The notes under the pieces: model-generated
The model's database searches: none
What the model was told of the DNA's origin: nothing
Seen by the model: only the letters and a program-made list of their open reading frames with translations
In this document: piece by piece, positions 45,460-57,379 of the stretch
Position numbering within the stretch: position 1 is the first letter of the stretch
How the letters are laid out: every line of letters begins with the position of its first letter
Assembly (NCBI RefSeq): GCF_964656455.1
Contig: NC_135715.1
Span: 165,322,437 to 165,386,436 of the forward strand
Source: Halichoerus grypus
Taxonomy: Eukaryota > Chordata > Mammalia > Carnivora > Phocidae
Direction: 5' to 3'
DNA length: 64,000 nt
Translations under genes and position numbers: made by a program

Positions 45460-45567
45460 GTGTCATGTTTAAACGGATACAGTTTGAATATTTCATACAT
45501 TTCAGTTATTCATACATGAATACACTTCAATCTTAATGTAGCAAACTCAATGTGGTGGTAATTACAT
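45460..45567 (+). repeat. Low-copy about 105-bp repeat, copy 2
   Basis: Copy of 41809-41914, in the same orientation 3.65 kb away. Confidence 0.85.
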
Positions 45568-46049
45568 TGTCTATCATATTTACCATCCTCCCTCAAACTA
45601 TATCCAAGGGAAACCTAAAATATATGTTGAGAATTTTCCTGTATTGTTCCACAACCTTGTTCCTGGAACATGACAATTAAGATTTGCTACTAAGAAACAA
45701 ATGATGACACTTGAAATTGTATGGGGTGCTTTGTTTACTTAACACTTAGAGAAAATATATTAAGAGTACATTTGTATTTCAAAATGGAAAATTTTGTTTG
45801 TATTGAGTCAAATGTGCCTCAGAGAATTTGGGTTTTTGTTTTCTTCTGCAATGTTAAAATGGCAATTTTCTGTAGGGTTTCCATGACGTTCCTTAATGGG
45901 TTGGGACTGATGAATTGAGAGGGCCAAATCTTTGGAAGTTTAGGAGATACCAGGATTTTCTATCTGAGATTCCAAAAGAACAATTTAGGGTCATTCATGG
46001 CTCTTCACAGCACTAACAATATTATCCATTTAGAGTATGGTTACCTATC

Positions 46050-46175
46050 TTTCTCTCCAATAAACCCTGAACTCCTTGGGAGAAGGACTTTTCCAACTTT
46101 GTGTCTCCTGGGCCCAGTGCACACTTGGCACAAGGTTGGGGTTATTTGAAATGTTGAATGAATGGATGAGGGAGA
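46050..46175 (+). mobile_element. L2 3' end
   Basis: aaccctgaactccttgggag, cctgggcccagtgcacactt and tgaatgaatggatgaggg are L2 3' end words. Confidence 0.7.
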
Positions 46176-46559
46176 GGGCAAGTGGGGCAACAGGAGTTGG
46201 AAAACCTTTCAGCTTATCAGGATAAAAGGAGGAAAAGACGGGCATGGATACAACACGTCCAAGGAGCTCCTATCCGATGGCTCTGTTTTCTCATGAGGTA
46301 TGAGGAGCTATCTTCAGTTGATAGTGAGTTGGGGCAGGGAGATAAGAATTTTGAGAGAGTAGAAAACTTTGAAATTGTTACTTGGAAAACATGAGACAGT
46401 TGATGGAGAAATACCTGGCAGGATTTGATCTCTTTGACTTCTAGTCCCATCTTCTATTTGTTACCCTCTTTTCCCCTATTGTCTCCTTACCATCACTGAT
46501 TAAAGATGCTCACATGCTTGCATCTTAAACCCACAAACCCCTCCCACAACCCCAAATCC

Positions 46560-47720
46560 CTCTCCAGCCATTGCCTTCTTCCACCTCCCCTTCAAGGACA
46601 AACTCCCAAGAAGATTTTTGACCTCACTTCTCTACTTTTCCTCTTCCCTTTCCCTCTCCCCCACAGACTTCTCTCTATTTCCTTCATCGGAATCATTCTC
46701 ACTGAGTCCTAGTGATGTCCTTGTTGCTAAATGCAGCGCAAACTTGAAGTCCTTATCTCACTTGATTTCAGAGCAGCTTTTGACTGCTCTTTCCTTCTTG
46801 AAATATTTCCTTTTTTTTTTTTTTGGCTTTTAAAATATTTGTGTCTCCTATTTCTCTATCTGCTCCTTTCCAATATTCTTTTCAGGCTCATCTTCTTCTG
46901 TCTGTCCTTAAGAATTTGTATTCCTCTCCTCAGGGTTTTGTCTTGGGCTTTCTATTCTCAACCTACATTACCTTGCTGTACAATCTTAGTTACTTCTGCA
47001 TCTTCCGTTATATCTTTATGCTGATGACTGCCTAACCCACATCTTCAGCTCACATACTTCCCCTTGGCTCCAGACCCATATATCTAGATGCTTCCTGGGC
47101 CTCTACATTAGCATGTCCTATAGAACCTAATCTCATTGTTTCCACAACTCAATTCATCACCATTTTTTTGACACCTGCTCTTGCCCCATATTCCCTAGGT
47201 TAGTCAATGGCATCTTCCCCCATTCGGCAGACAATCCATAAATCAGACATCATCCCTACCTGCTAGCTCTCCATCACCATTATTTTACCTCTTAAAAGTC
47301 TCTCATGAAATACTGCCACACATTACTGGACCCTAGGCTAGCCACCTACTTCCAGTTCATTGCCTCTCCAACCCAAACCCGCATATTGCAACCAGTGTCC
47401 TTTCTGAATGCAAATTTTATCATTTTCTCCCTTGCTTAAATTTTAAAGATGTATCCTTTCCCTTCTCCTTTTGCACTTTTACCAGGCTTATACTCCTTCA
47501 TGATTGGACCACTCTTCATCTTTAACCATCCCCCCTCTGGCTCTCTAGACCATATGCAGACTGACTTCTTTTTAGTTACTTTACCATACCATGTTTTCTC
47601 TCATCTCAATGTGATACTTTTTCTGTCTGGGACTCTCTTTAATTGCTCTCTCCTTCTCTGCCTGGATAACATTCATTCATTCATTCATTCATTCAACAAA
47701 TATTTTGTTAATATACTATA
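46560..47720 (+). mobile_element. LINE L2, degenerate reverse transcriptase region and 3' part
   Basis: A 1.15-kb L2 copy. Reverse transcriptase relics are legible in separate frames: PQGFVLGFLFSTY from about 46930 and YADDC from about 47017. The end carries gactctctttaattgctctc and an (ATTC)n tail at 47669-47694. Frameshifts and stops make it inactive. Confidence 0.8.
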
Positions 47721-48100
47721 GCATTAGTGACTCACTCTACTAGGCACTAAGGATAAGGCTAGTGAATAAGATAGAGAAGTCCCTGTTCACTAACATCAGG
47801 ACTGATGCTGTTCTAATCAAGTTTTTGTGTCTTCTTTCATAACAGGCATCCAACTAAACCTCATTTGTGGATTCTTCAGCGATGCCCAAGGAAAACTTTT
47901 CACTGCATCCTTCCTTAGGGAAGGATACTGGGTGGCTCACAAATCAAAATAAAAGCTCAGTGATGAGGCTTCATAGGAACAATATCCAAGAAAGCTCTAG
48001 GATCTCAGGGTCAGGAACCCTTGGATTGGTTCCTCATGTGCAAGGATGGTGTCTTTGTGCTTACAGTTCCCGAGAGTGCTTCTTTAGCTTCTAGATGTGT
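47721..48100. other. Intergenic, no feature recognised
   Basis: A repeat-like start (ctaggcactaaggataagg) and otherwise anonymous sequence. Confidence 0.4.
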
Positions 48101-49235
48101 GAGAAACCTGAAGCATGTTTCTCAAGCGGAAGCTCCAGACTAAGTCAACAGGTCTTTTTCACGGGAAGACTGGGCTTGTGTTTCAGTCTATTATCTGTGC
48201 AGTGTCCTGGCGTGGTGGTTTGCCAAGCACTGTCTTTCCAGTTGTTACATTCTTATGAAGCTCAGGAATGCAGCCCACTTAGCCACCAGGGCCAGGCAAT
48301 CAAGGGGCAACCCATATGTGGATTGCACGGGCCCAATGACTTTAGCTGGGCAGCTAGAGAGTGTAGGGGGTAGGGCACGCTCTCTGGCTTCAGAAAGGCA
48401 GCAGGAAAATATATTGACAACAGAGCCTGCAGGCTTCAGGAATGCAATGGGAGTGCCTTGTCTGTGCCTGTGTACCTGCTTTAAGCTGGGAGACAGAGAA
48501 CCCTGCAACTGCTTGCCCTTGGCAGCCCCAGCCAGGGAGCCACGCAGTACCACAACCACCCATGCTTTCTGGCTTCAGCAAAGCAGTGGGATTGTGCCAC
48601 TCCAGTCTTAAAAGGGAACAGGAGGGTGCCACCTCTGAGCTCGTCCACCTGTACTAGCAGGGTAGGTAGAGGGTGCAAAAAATGGGGTCTTTCTCTGCCT
48701 CCATCTCTAGGGAGAGTTTCAACTGTCCCCTACCCCTCCAGCAGGTATTTTTAGATAAGTAGATAATCTCTTTCACATACAGTCTAGGTGTGTTTTAAAT
48801 TGCTGGTTTTTGCTGGGTCTTGGGATGAGTGAGATGCACATGCACATGAGCTCTTTGAAGGGGGACTCTCCATTTCCTATAACACTTTGGGTCCCTTGGG
48901 TTTCTGAACCAGATGTTATAGGGGCTTATCTCTCTGTGCAGATCCCAGGTATTGAGGTGCCTGATGTGGGGCACCAAACCCTCACTCTTCCAAGAGAAGC
49001 ACTGGCGTGGTGACACATGGGGTGGGGGTTTTGGCAAGACCATGTCTCTGCCTCCCCTACCCACATCTTGATGTGGTATTTTTGTCTTTTGTTGTGGAAA
49101 AGCAGTTTACCCAGTTTTCAGATCTTTTTCAGAGGAAAATGATCCATATGTAACTATAGATCTAGTGTGTCTGTGGGAGAAGGTGAGTTCAGGGTCTTCC
49201 TACACTGCCGTCTTGCGGAAGTCCATGGAGAAACA
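48100..49235. mobile_element. Unclassified repeat-like block, possibly an old L1 5' region
   Basis: GC-richer than its surroundings, with internal echoes (ggcttcagaaaggcagcagg / ggcttcagcaaagcagtggg). It ends ttcctacactgccgtcttgc, a phrase seen in old L1 untranslated regions. Overlapping frames of up to 118 codons exist on both strands but none is recognised. Confidence 0.35.
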
Positions 49236-49740
49236 CTTGCTCTGGTTAGGACTTTTTATAGGTCAATAGGGTATTAGGGCTACATGGACGCTAAACAATC
49301 CTATAATACCAACTCTTTATTTTTAAGATGAGGAAGCTAAGGCCTGAAAGTGGTTATCCTGTCCAAAAGGATATGATGATAATGTTTTAGCAACTCTACT
49401 AGGCTGAGCAATTGAACTAGTTAATTCTTTTGTGTATCATAAATATAGATCCATAAGTATTACAGACCGAGAGGAGTCATTATCTGAAAGTGAGGCAGGG
49501 AAAGTGGTTATATGAAGAAAGTCATGACACCATTTCTGCCTCCTTCATAGTTTTTTCATTAGACCCCATGAATAATATTGTGAAATGTCATGATAAACAA
49601 TAAAATGCCATAAAAATGTGAGGCTGCATTTCTTTCTCCAGATAAGCCAGTTAAATATTGGCTAATTTTCTGCAAAAGTCATTTGTGCTTAAGTGAGGAG
49701 CTTATTCTATTATGCCTTAAAATCCCTCTGGTTTCAGATT
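49236..49740. other. Intergenic, no gene
   Basis: A MIR-like piece may lie at 49300-49360 (ttttaagatgaggaagctaa). Confidence 0.4.
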
Positions 49741-49776
49741 TCTTTCTTTCTTTTTCTTTCTTTCTTTCTTTCGTTT

Positions 49777-49820
<44 letters not shown>

Positions 49821-49826
49821 TCGTTT

Positions 49827-49895
<69 letters not shown>

Positions 49896-49965
49896 TTTCC
49901 TTCCTTCCTTCCTTCCTTCCTTCCTTCCTTCCTTCCTTCCTTCCTTCCTTCCTTTCTTTCTTTTT
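49741..49965. repeat. (TTTC)n / (TTCC)n microsatellite
   Basis: About 225 bp of pure pyrimidine tetramers. On the minus strand it forms the (GAAA)n tail of the L1 insertion that follows. Poly-F and poly-K/E frames over it are artefacts. Confidence 0.98.
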
Positions 49966-50244
49966 TTTTGATGTAGTGTTCCATGATTCATTGTTTGCAT
50001 ATAACACCCAGTGCTCCATGCAATACATAACCTCAATACCCATCACTGTGCTAACCCATCTGTTTTTTTTTTTACATTTTTTTATTTTATTATGTTATGT
50101 TAATCACCATACATTACATCATTAGTTTTTGATGTAGTGTTCCATGATTCATTGTTTGCATATAACACCAAGTGCTCCATTCAGTACATGCCCTCTTTAA
50201 TACCCATCACCAGGCTAACCCATCCCCCCACCCCCCTCCTCTCT
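49966..50244 (-). mobile_element. Double L1 3' end, minus orientation
   Basis: The same L1 3' phrase (gatgtagtgttccatgattc, ttgtttgcatataacacc) occurs twice in a row, at about 49970-50060 and 50061-50244. The second copy carries its own T run. The copies and the microsatellite together are flanked by gtttcagatttct at 49731 and 50246. Confidence 0.85.
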
Positions 50245-50260
50245 AGTTTCAGATTTCTTA

Positions 50261-51295
50261 GCTCTCCTAAGCATTTATAGAGTTCCAAAGTAGACTAGGG
50301 TCACACTTACATAGTCAAGCACCTTTGTGGGCTGAAAAGCTCTGAGGTTCACCTCATACTGTGGTATGGACCAAGGGATATATATTACTTCTCCTTATAA
50401 GACAGATGTCTCTAAAGGACCAGAGGGCATGTGAGGGTGGGAAGATAGGCTGGAAGACAAGCTTAGTTCAGGGGCAAGCTCTGGAATGTAGTAGGGTCAT
50501 TGTAAGTCCTCTAGGAGGCACAAGAATATTAGGCAACCCTAGTCAAAGACTGATAGAACACACCATTAAATAAATAGAAGTGAATAACATACTCTTGAAA
50601 TGAAGACAAATGCATTTTAGCTTGATTTTATTTTCTCATTTTTCCTTAGGGGGCCAAGTTGCCTAGGAGTCTCACAAGTGGAATTGCTATTAATCATGAT
50701 CATTTACCTTCCAGAGAGGAAAAAAAAAGTTCAATGTATGCAAGCTGTATTTCTAAAACTCTGGTACATTTGAAGACTGTTGCTTTATTCTTCTGAGGAA
50801 TTACCAATTACAGAAGGACAGAAAAAAGCTTATAATCAGGGACATAATGTCAGACTTTTTGGCACTTTCATTTAGGACATTTATCCAGCCTGAAAAAAAA
50901 AAAATTATTGGGTTTCCATTCCAGATTTGTTCCAGAGAAGGCTTTTCACTTCCCCTCCCATGACTCAGAATCTTAATATAAAACACATAGGGGCTACTGG
51001 GTAGAAAAAGAACAGGATCAAATGGGAATTTAGGGATCTACAATTATAATAGATATCACTCTGTGGACAAGGTAAGAATGATTACGAAGCATATCCCTCA
51101 GGCCTGCCCTCCACACCTTCTCCACCTGACTAACTGCCTTGTGTACAGATATTGTGAGTACTTTGGGTCTGAAGACCAATACCCGGTGGGGATCTGGTCA
51201 TGTCTGAGGAAAAACACTGAAACCCAAACCTTCATTCAGCGCCCAGACCAACCATGGCCAAATTCATCCTCCCATACCTTCTTATTTTTTCCTCT
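50261..51295. other. Intergenic, no feature recognised
   Basis: Anonymous AT-rich sequence; frames are under 71 codons. Confidence 0.4.
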
Positions 51296-51299
51296 TGGT

Positions 51300-51337
51300 A
51301 TATATCTATATATAGATAGATAGATAGATACAAATAT

Positions 51338-51374
<37 letters not shown>
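51300..51374. repeat. (TAGA)n and (TA)n microsatellite
   Basis: TATATAGATAGATAGATAGA followed by about 34 bp of pure AT. Confidence 0.95.
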
Positions 51375-51994
51375 CATATTTAACTGCCCAATGTTTAGAA
51401 AAATGCCCAGTGGTAAGTTTTCATCCTAAAATAATGGTCTGATAAAAGCAGCTTGTGATCATCTATATTCTGAATAATTCAGGTCCTGTACATCCATGAC
51501 CACCTCTATTTCTAAACACTAATGTGATCCTTTTTCTCCTTCTTCATTTAATTGATTCTTCACTTGTTCCTCACAATAACAAAAAAAATGGGTTTGAGGT
51601 TGCCTGCAGTGATATGTGGAATATAAATATAACAAGAAAGAGACGAGGAAATTGGAGTGAAAGGGAAATTGGATTGCAAAAATGAGAGACAGCCAGGGAT
51701 GAGGTTAACACTTGGAAACACAAATGATAAAGTTCTCTTGAAAGCCAGAGGTTGGCTACCTTGTTCTGAGCTTCTTGAGTAACAAGGGAAATGGGATGAG
51801 TTGCAATAGTCAGTGTCCAATAGTCAAAAATATACCAGTCATTCCTGAGAACTTTATACATCAGCTCTCCACATTTCATTAATAGTACCAAACTTTTGAC
51901 CATTTTTGTTTCTCCATTCTGTAATAAGCTGGAACAGGAAGATGGAGCAAGATGTATATACCTCTTAGGCTGATGTGAGTCTGAGTTCCTAATG

Positions 51995-52110
51995 TAGCAG
52001 CAGTTCCTAAATTAAGTTGCACACCAGAATCATCCAGAAAGCTTTAAAAAATACACATTCCTGGGGCCCACCCACAAAGATTGTGGTTTTGTAGGTATGG
52101 GGTGGAAAAT
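51995..52110 (+). mobile_element. MER5-like fragment
   Basis: ttgcacaccagaatcatcca, gaaagctttaaaaaatacac and ttcctggggcccacccacaa resemble MER5. Confidence 0.55.
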
Positions 52111-54120
52111 GAGAAATGTATATATATACATTTTTTTTCTTCAGATATTTCTGCTCTAGCAAGTCTAAAGATATATATTTAGAAATTTCCACTTTGTCCC
52201 TGATGCTCATCACAATAATTGCACCCACTTTGCTTCAGATGACTAAAAGCCATTCCCTCCCCCCTAGCAGGGAGCTTAATTCTGTAACATCTCCCATTGG
52301 CAGGTGTGATCTACTAACATTGGCCATCACTGAGCTTCCCTGCAATGCTTCTGCCCTCTGCAACCGTGTATTCCTTACTGATTTGTTAAGTAGTATGCTT
52401 TCCTGGGCCTTCATGTATACCAGAATCATCCTGTAGGTTTCCCAGCTTTTACTGGCATACCCATTATTGCCTACTCTCCTGATGCTTTTGATCCTTCCTC
52501 CAACCAAATGGTACAGTATTTCTACATTACTTAGTGTGGGCCACTACTTTCTCTAAGCTCCTGAGAACCCTCCTAGTGATGTATTAGCACTGTCTAACTG
52601 GTCTCTTGCCAAGTGTTAAATTCTAGGTTACTTTCATACCTATAAATTCTCCCTTATCTGCCTTTATGTTCTACCCCCTCCTTAATCCTTGGAATTCAGT
52701 CCTGTACAACTCTCCTGTCCCTGTCAGTACTGTTGTCTAGGTCCTATAGCTCCTTTGGCCTAGGATCCCTTTCTTCACCTAGCATGCCCAACACTTCCCA
52801 GGCCAAATTTTGGTATGAGTTAAATCTAGTTATTTGAGTGGCCAGGAGAGGAAGATAGGGCAGGCCCTGAGTAGAGTCCACTTATCTTGCAAGGACAGAG
52901 TCCCTCTGCCTTACCTTCCATCACGGGAGTTGGGGAGGGGGGGCATTAGCCTTTAACAGGGAGGATGGGTTACTTCTACAGGAGAACCTGAGGACTTAAG
53001 ATTGTCAAGTGCATCAACCTAGATATCTTTGTCTCATGTCTCAAGGTCCATTCCTTCCAAACTGGGGCCTTGGCCTTGGCATATCAGACCTGCCAGGGAT
53101 GTTGAATTGTTGGAAGTTATATGACTCTGGTTTTTGTAAGTCTTGGGCATGGTTCTCAACTTTGTTTGCCCTCCAATGGCAGGAGATGAAAGTCACGTGA
53201 TATGCCACAAAGCAGGATTTGGCTTACATACCTAGTCTTTCAATGGTGATGAATTACCCTTATTATTACCATTTCCTCCATGTTCCTCAAATGCCTCATA
53301 CATCAGACCTGCTAAATATTCTAGTTCACTAGTTTACCATCCCAGTTCACCACCACTGAAAGTTTTGACACACACTAGGGTCCATCCATGCTCCACCTAC
53401 CATCAGTGATAGGAGTTATTATTAACTGGCTCATGGATGATCTGGCTCCCAAATCTTATTGTTGAATCATTCTGGGGACCCCTCCTAACAGACCAACTAT
53501 CACAGATCAAGTTCCCTGGGAAGAAGTAATCTCTGGATAGACTCTTGTGGGAAAAGGAAGAAATCAGGAGTGAGCAGAGGGAGAAATTGGGCTGTGATGC
53601 ATTCATAACCAAGATCACAGCCAATCCCATGGTTTGCTCTGAAGCGGGGGTGGCTCTGCGTTGTCATTCCAAATTGGGGCAAAGAGTCTGGCCTTACATC
53701 TCTGACCAGTCACTGAATGTGGGCTGCTCCCGGGAAGGCGATGTGAGCTTAGCTTAGGCAGTTCTCTTTAACAAAGAACAATCTCGGCCACAGGAATCAA
53801 TCATGAGCTGTCAGCCACCAACATTCCCAGCAGCTGGGGAAATGAATGCCTTAGTTCTGAGAGGGCGGAGGCCTCTGGATGGCCCAGCGCAGTGTCCATT
53901 AGAGAAAGGAAAGCAATTAGGGCTTTGAACTTTAAGTCACTTACATAAGATATGTAAAGTCTGATTTGTTTCCTGCTATATAGACAAATATAATATCACA
54001 GAATCATCTGAGACTGAGACTTAGAACACTAATGTTAATTTAGAGAGATGAAGGGGAAATCATTAGATGGCTCTCCAGTGATATAAATCCAGACATTCCT
54101 TCTGATGGTGGTCACCTCTT
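52111..54120. other. Intergenic; possible regulatory stretch at 53540-53960
   Basis: No gene. The 106-codon frame at 52116-52436 is not recognised. 53540-53960 is free of recognisable repeats and contains a cluster of factor motifs (SOX-like at 53770-53782, PBX-like at 53796-53803, MEIS-like at 53808-53814, TCF-like at 53923-53929). Confidence 0.35.
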
Positions 54121-54137
54121 TAAAATTCTCCTCCTCT

Positions 54138-54320
54138 TTTTTTTTCTTAAATTTTATTTTATTATGTTATGTTAGTCACCATACAGTACATCATTAGTTT
54201 TTGATGTAGTGTTCCATGATTCATTGTTTGCATGTAACACCCAGTGCTCCATGCAATACGTGCCCTCTTTAATCACCATGCTAACCCATCCCCCCCCACC
54301 CCCCCTCTAAAACCCTCAGT
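54138..54320 (-). mobile_element. 5'-truncated L1 insertion, minus orientation
   Basis: A T run, ttattatgttatgttagtca, and gatgtagtgttccatgattc. It is flanked by taaaattctcctcct (54121) and taaaattcttctctcct (54321). Confidence 0.9.
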
Positions 54321-55540
54321 TAAAATTCTTCTCTCCTCTCAGTCTAAGAGAGCCTGAGGTTATTAATTACAGTTCCCCCAGGTCTCTATCCTGTAAGCAC
54401 TATAGTCTATATTCTTAGAAAATACAAGAATCAAAGACTACCTGTCCTGCTGGTAGGTGGATTGCAAGGCTATTTCCAGACTTGATCAATTGTAAATTCT
54501 TCCACTGATTTATGAGAGCTGATTGGGGGGTGCAGGAGAGAGAGGAGAGGGAAAAGAGCACCACATTAAATATGCATATAAATTATAGGATGCATCTTAA
54601 TTTCAGAAATGTTAAAATGTGCATAATTATGTGCCTCAGTAAGGAGACGATGCCGTATGAGGCAGTGGTGAGTGTTATAATAAAAAGACACAAATTATGA
54701 GAAAAGCCAGGGAAAGAAAGAACATTCCAGAAATAACAGGAAAAGGCTCATGGGAGAGGTAAAATTTGAATAAGGCCTCAAAGGGAAAAATATGACACAT
54801 TTAAGAATGTGTGTGATCCTATGGTTATTGACCTTTAAAACGTGTATTTATCTATTCATCTTGGTCTAATCTAGTAGATAAAATCACACTTTACTGTTCT
54901 ATTCTTCATTTTAGCTGAGTCTCATAGTATATTAAATTTGTGGGGACCTAATTATTGATCCACTCACATTATATAGTTAACTATTTAAGTGATATTTGCA
55001 TATATATCATGTTATGGTGTCAAGAGACCTTGCAGCAAAGGAAGCCTATTAAAATATCAGTAGAGCTAATGGTGTTTACATTTGCTTTGCTATTTGTTAA
55101 CATTTTCCAGTTGAGTGTTGTAATCTAGTGGCAACAGGGACAAAATAATAAATTTGTAACTAATATGACATAGTTACCTTAAATATGCAGGAAAGCAATG
55201 GATATAAAGTCATTCTCAGTTACTATCGCATTTCACATCTGTGTGTGGTAGAACCAGATAAGAAAAACATAAAATTATATGGTGAAATTACAATATTTTG
55301 GCAAACCCGAAAACATTTTTCAATTAAAATGCCTGTTTCTTCTGCTTATAGAATTAACATGTGCTCGTTGTAAAAAAATTTAGAAAACAGAGACAAGTGA
55401 AAATTAGGATGAATTATTTACTTATAATTCTTGGTAAGGCAAGAATAGCAATATGGCAATAGAAAACAGGAATAATGTCATCATGGGGTGATTTTTGAGT
55501 GTTATGATAGAAAACCAAGTCTCAGATTAAAATGAGCGTG
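54321..55540. other. Intergenic, AT-rich, no feature recognised
   Basis: Frames are under 63 codons; no clear repeat. Confidence 0.4.
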
Positions 55541-55552
55541 CACGCACCCCCC

Positions 55553-55613
55553 CACACACGCACGTGCGTGCACGCACACGCGCGCACGCACACACACACA
55601 CACATACACACAC
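55553..55613. repeat. (CA)n/(CG) alternating tract (Z-DNA-prone)
   Basis: About 60 bp of almost strict alternation, including GCACGTGCGTGCACGC and CGCGCG steps, then pure CA. Confidence 0.95.
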
Positions 55614-57000
55614 TGCATTCTATAGCTCAAGTCTTCTGGAAAATAATAAGTCTCCCTATCTCCCTACCTCACTCCCCCGTGTTTCCTTATTGGTCTTTTT
55701 CAACAACCTAAGCCCTTGTGAATAACATGAATATCCACTTTTACAAGGCGTATAGAACAAGGAGCCAGAAAGGCTGCTATCCCAGTACGTGTGAGGCAGT
55801 TTTGAACCTAACAAGGAAATTTAAGATGATTTCAAAGCTGGTGTCAGGGCACTGTCTTGAGAATTATTGTTTTTCCCCAGAAGAAATGCCAGACATTGGC
55901 TGTGACACTTCAGAGTTGTTTTGGAGCAGGGCTCTTAGTTGTCATTGTAATGGTGATGTATAACATATAATAAGATTTGTTGATTTAGGAAAACCACATC
56001 ACATATAAAAACATCCATTTATAACCATTTGACCAGTCTATCTTTAAAGGGATTTGACTGCATCTACTAAATCTCTCTAAAACTAAATCTCCCTTGTGTT
56101 AGTTGTGGGTCTGCTCTGTAAATCTTTTGGCAAGAGTTAAGATAAAATGATCAGAGAGTAGAAGTGGAACTTTGGGCAATACACCTATGCACTGAATACT
56201 GATGGTATGACATAGAACAAGAGCCATTTCCTGAAAGTGAGCTGCATTATGGAGGCAGATGGTCATCTGAATACATGTCATTCACCATAACTTATTCTGA
56301 ACTAATTACCTAATGCAAGAAACAGATGTCCAGGGAGCCTCATAAATGATATATGGGTGACTTTACAGTGTAGCCAAAATTATGGCAGCTATTAAAATGC
56401 CATTGATGTCCAAAATAGAAGAAAAAAGTATGTTGAATAATATTTTGTAATCATGTTTTCCTCAGAAATTCAAAGCATCTTAGCGGCAGTAACATGACAC
56501 ATGCATATTAGTAACCATAAAATAGGGCTATTTGTGAGATTGCTTATTCTGTGTAGGTGGTTAGGGTGCCTTTATTTAAATTATTGCTTCTGCAGAACAA
56601 AATAGTATCCCTGTGACCTGCAGACTTAAATGCACCTCTGAAGGTTTCCAGTGCCCAGGTAGGGTCTGTTCTTACAAACACTGCAATGTTTGCTGTGTCC
56701 TTAAAAGGAAGCCAGTTGTAAAACTAATATCTGGTCTAAGAGATGAGCTCAGGTTTCTTAACTCCCTATTTACTTTGGTCTCTGGTAGATGAACACAATG
56801 TCTGTTTACTCCTCCTGACTAGTTAGGGAGCTCTGATTTGATTAAACAGGTACCTTTTTAGCAAATCAGGTCTTTTAAGTGCTTTCTGCTTTCTTTTATT
56901 TTCCCTTATTATTAAGAAGTGTATCCAACATACTGAACTGTGTAGAGAGCAACGCAACAAGCACAGTTACCAGCTACCAAGATTTAATAAATGCTTCTGT
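55614..57000. other. Intergenic, no gene recognised
   Basis: Mostly unique sequence. The 81-codon frame at 55718-55963 is not recognised. Confidence 0.4.
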
Positions 57001-57379
57001 TTTGTCACATTGCTTCAGATCTTTTATGGGAACGTGGTGGGAAGAAGAGAACACTCTAAAGTTGAGAAAGACTTTTCCAAGCCCATTTTCCTCCCTCTCC
57101 AAGGGAAATCTCTATCTCAAAGTTGATGTTGTGTCCTTCCTTTCCATATTTTTTTTGTTTGACTAGGTGCTTGTGTATGCATAGGAATATACAGAATAGA
57201 TACATGTATCTATTCAGAATACACAGAATAATACACAAAATTAATGGCATTATTACTATACATATTCCAAGACTTCCTTTTTTATCTAACACTATGTTTT
57301 CTAGGTCCTATCCATATGAGTACAAGTGGGTCCAGATCTTCACTTTAACTCTGGTTTAAAATCCATTGTATGAGATATA

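Noticed and set aside
48245..48678. Cluster of overlapping 65-118-codon frames on both strands
   Set aside because: GC-richer repeat-like block; no frame is recognised, and they contradict each other.
49679..50046. Several 92-109-codon frames of poly-F/L or poly-K/E
   Set aside because: Created by the TTTC/TTCC microsatellite read in different frames.
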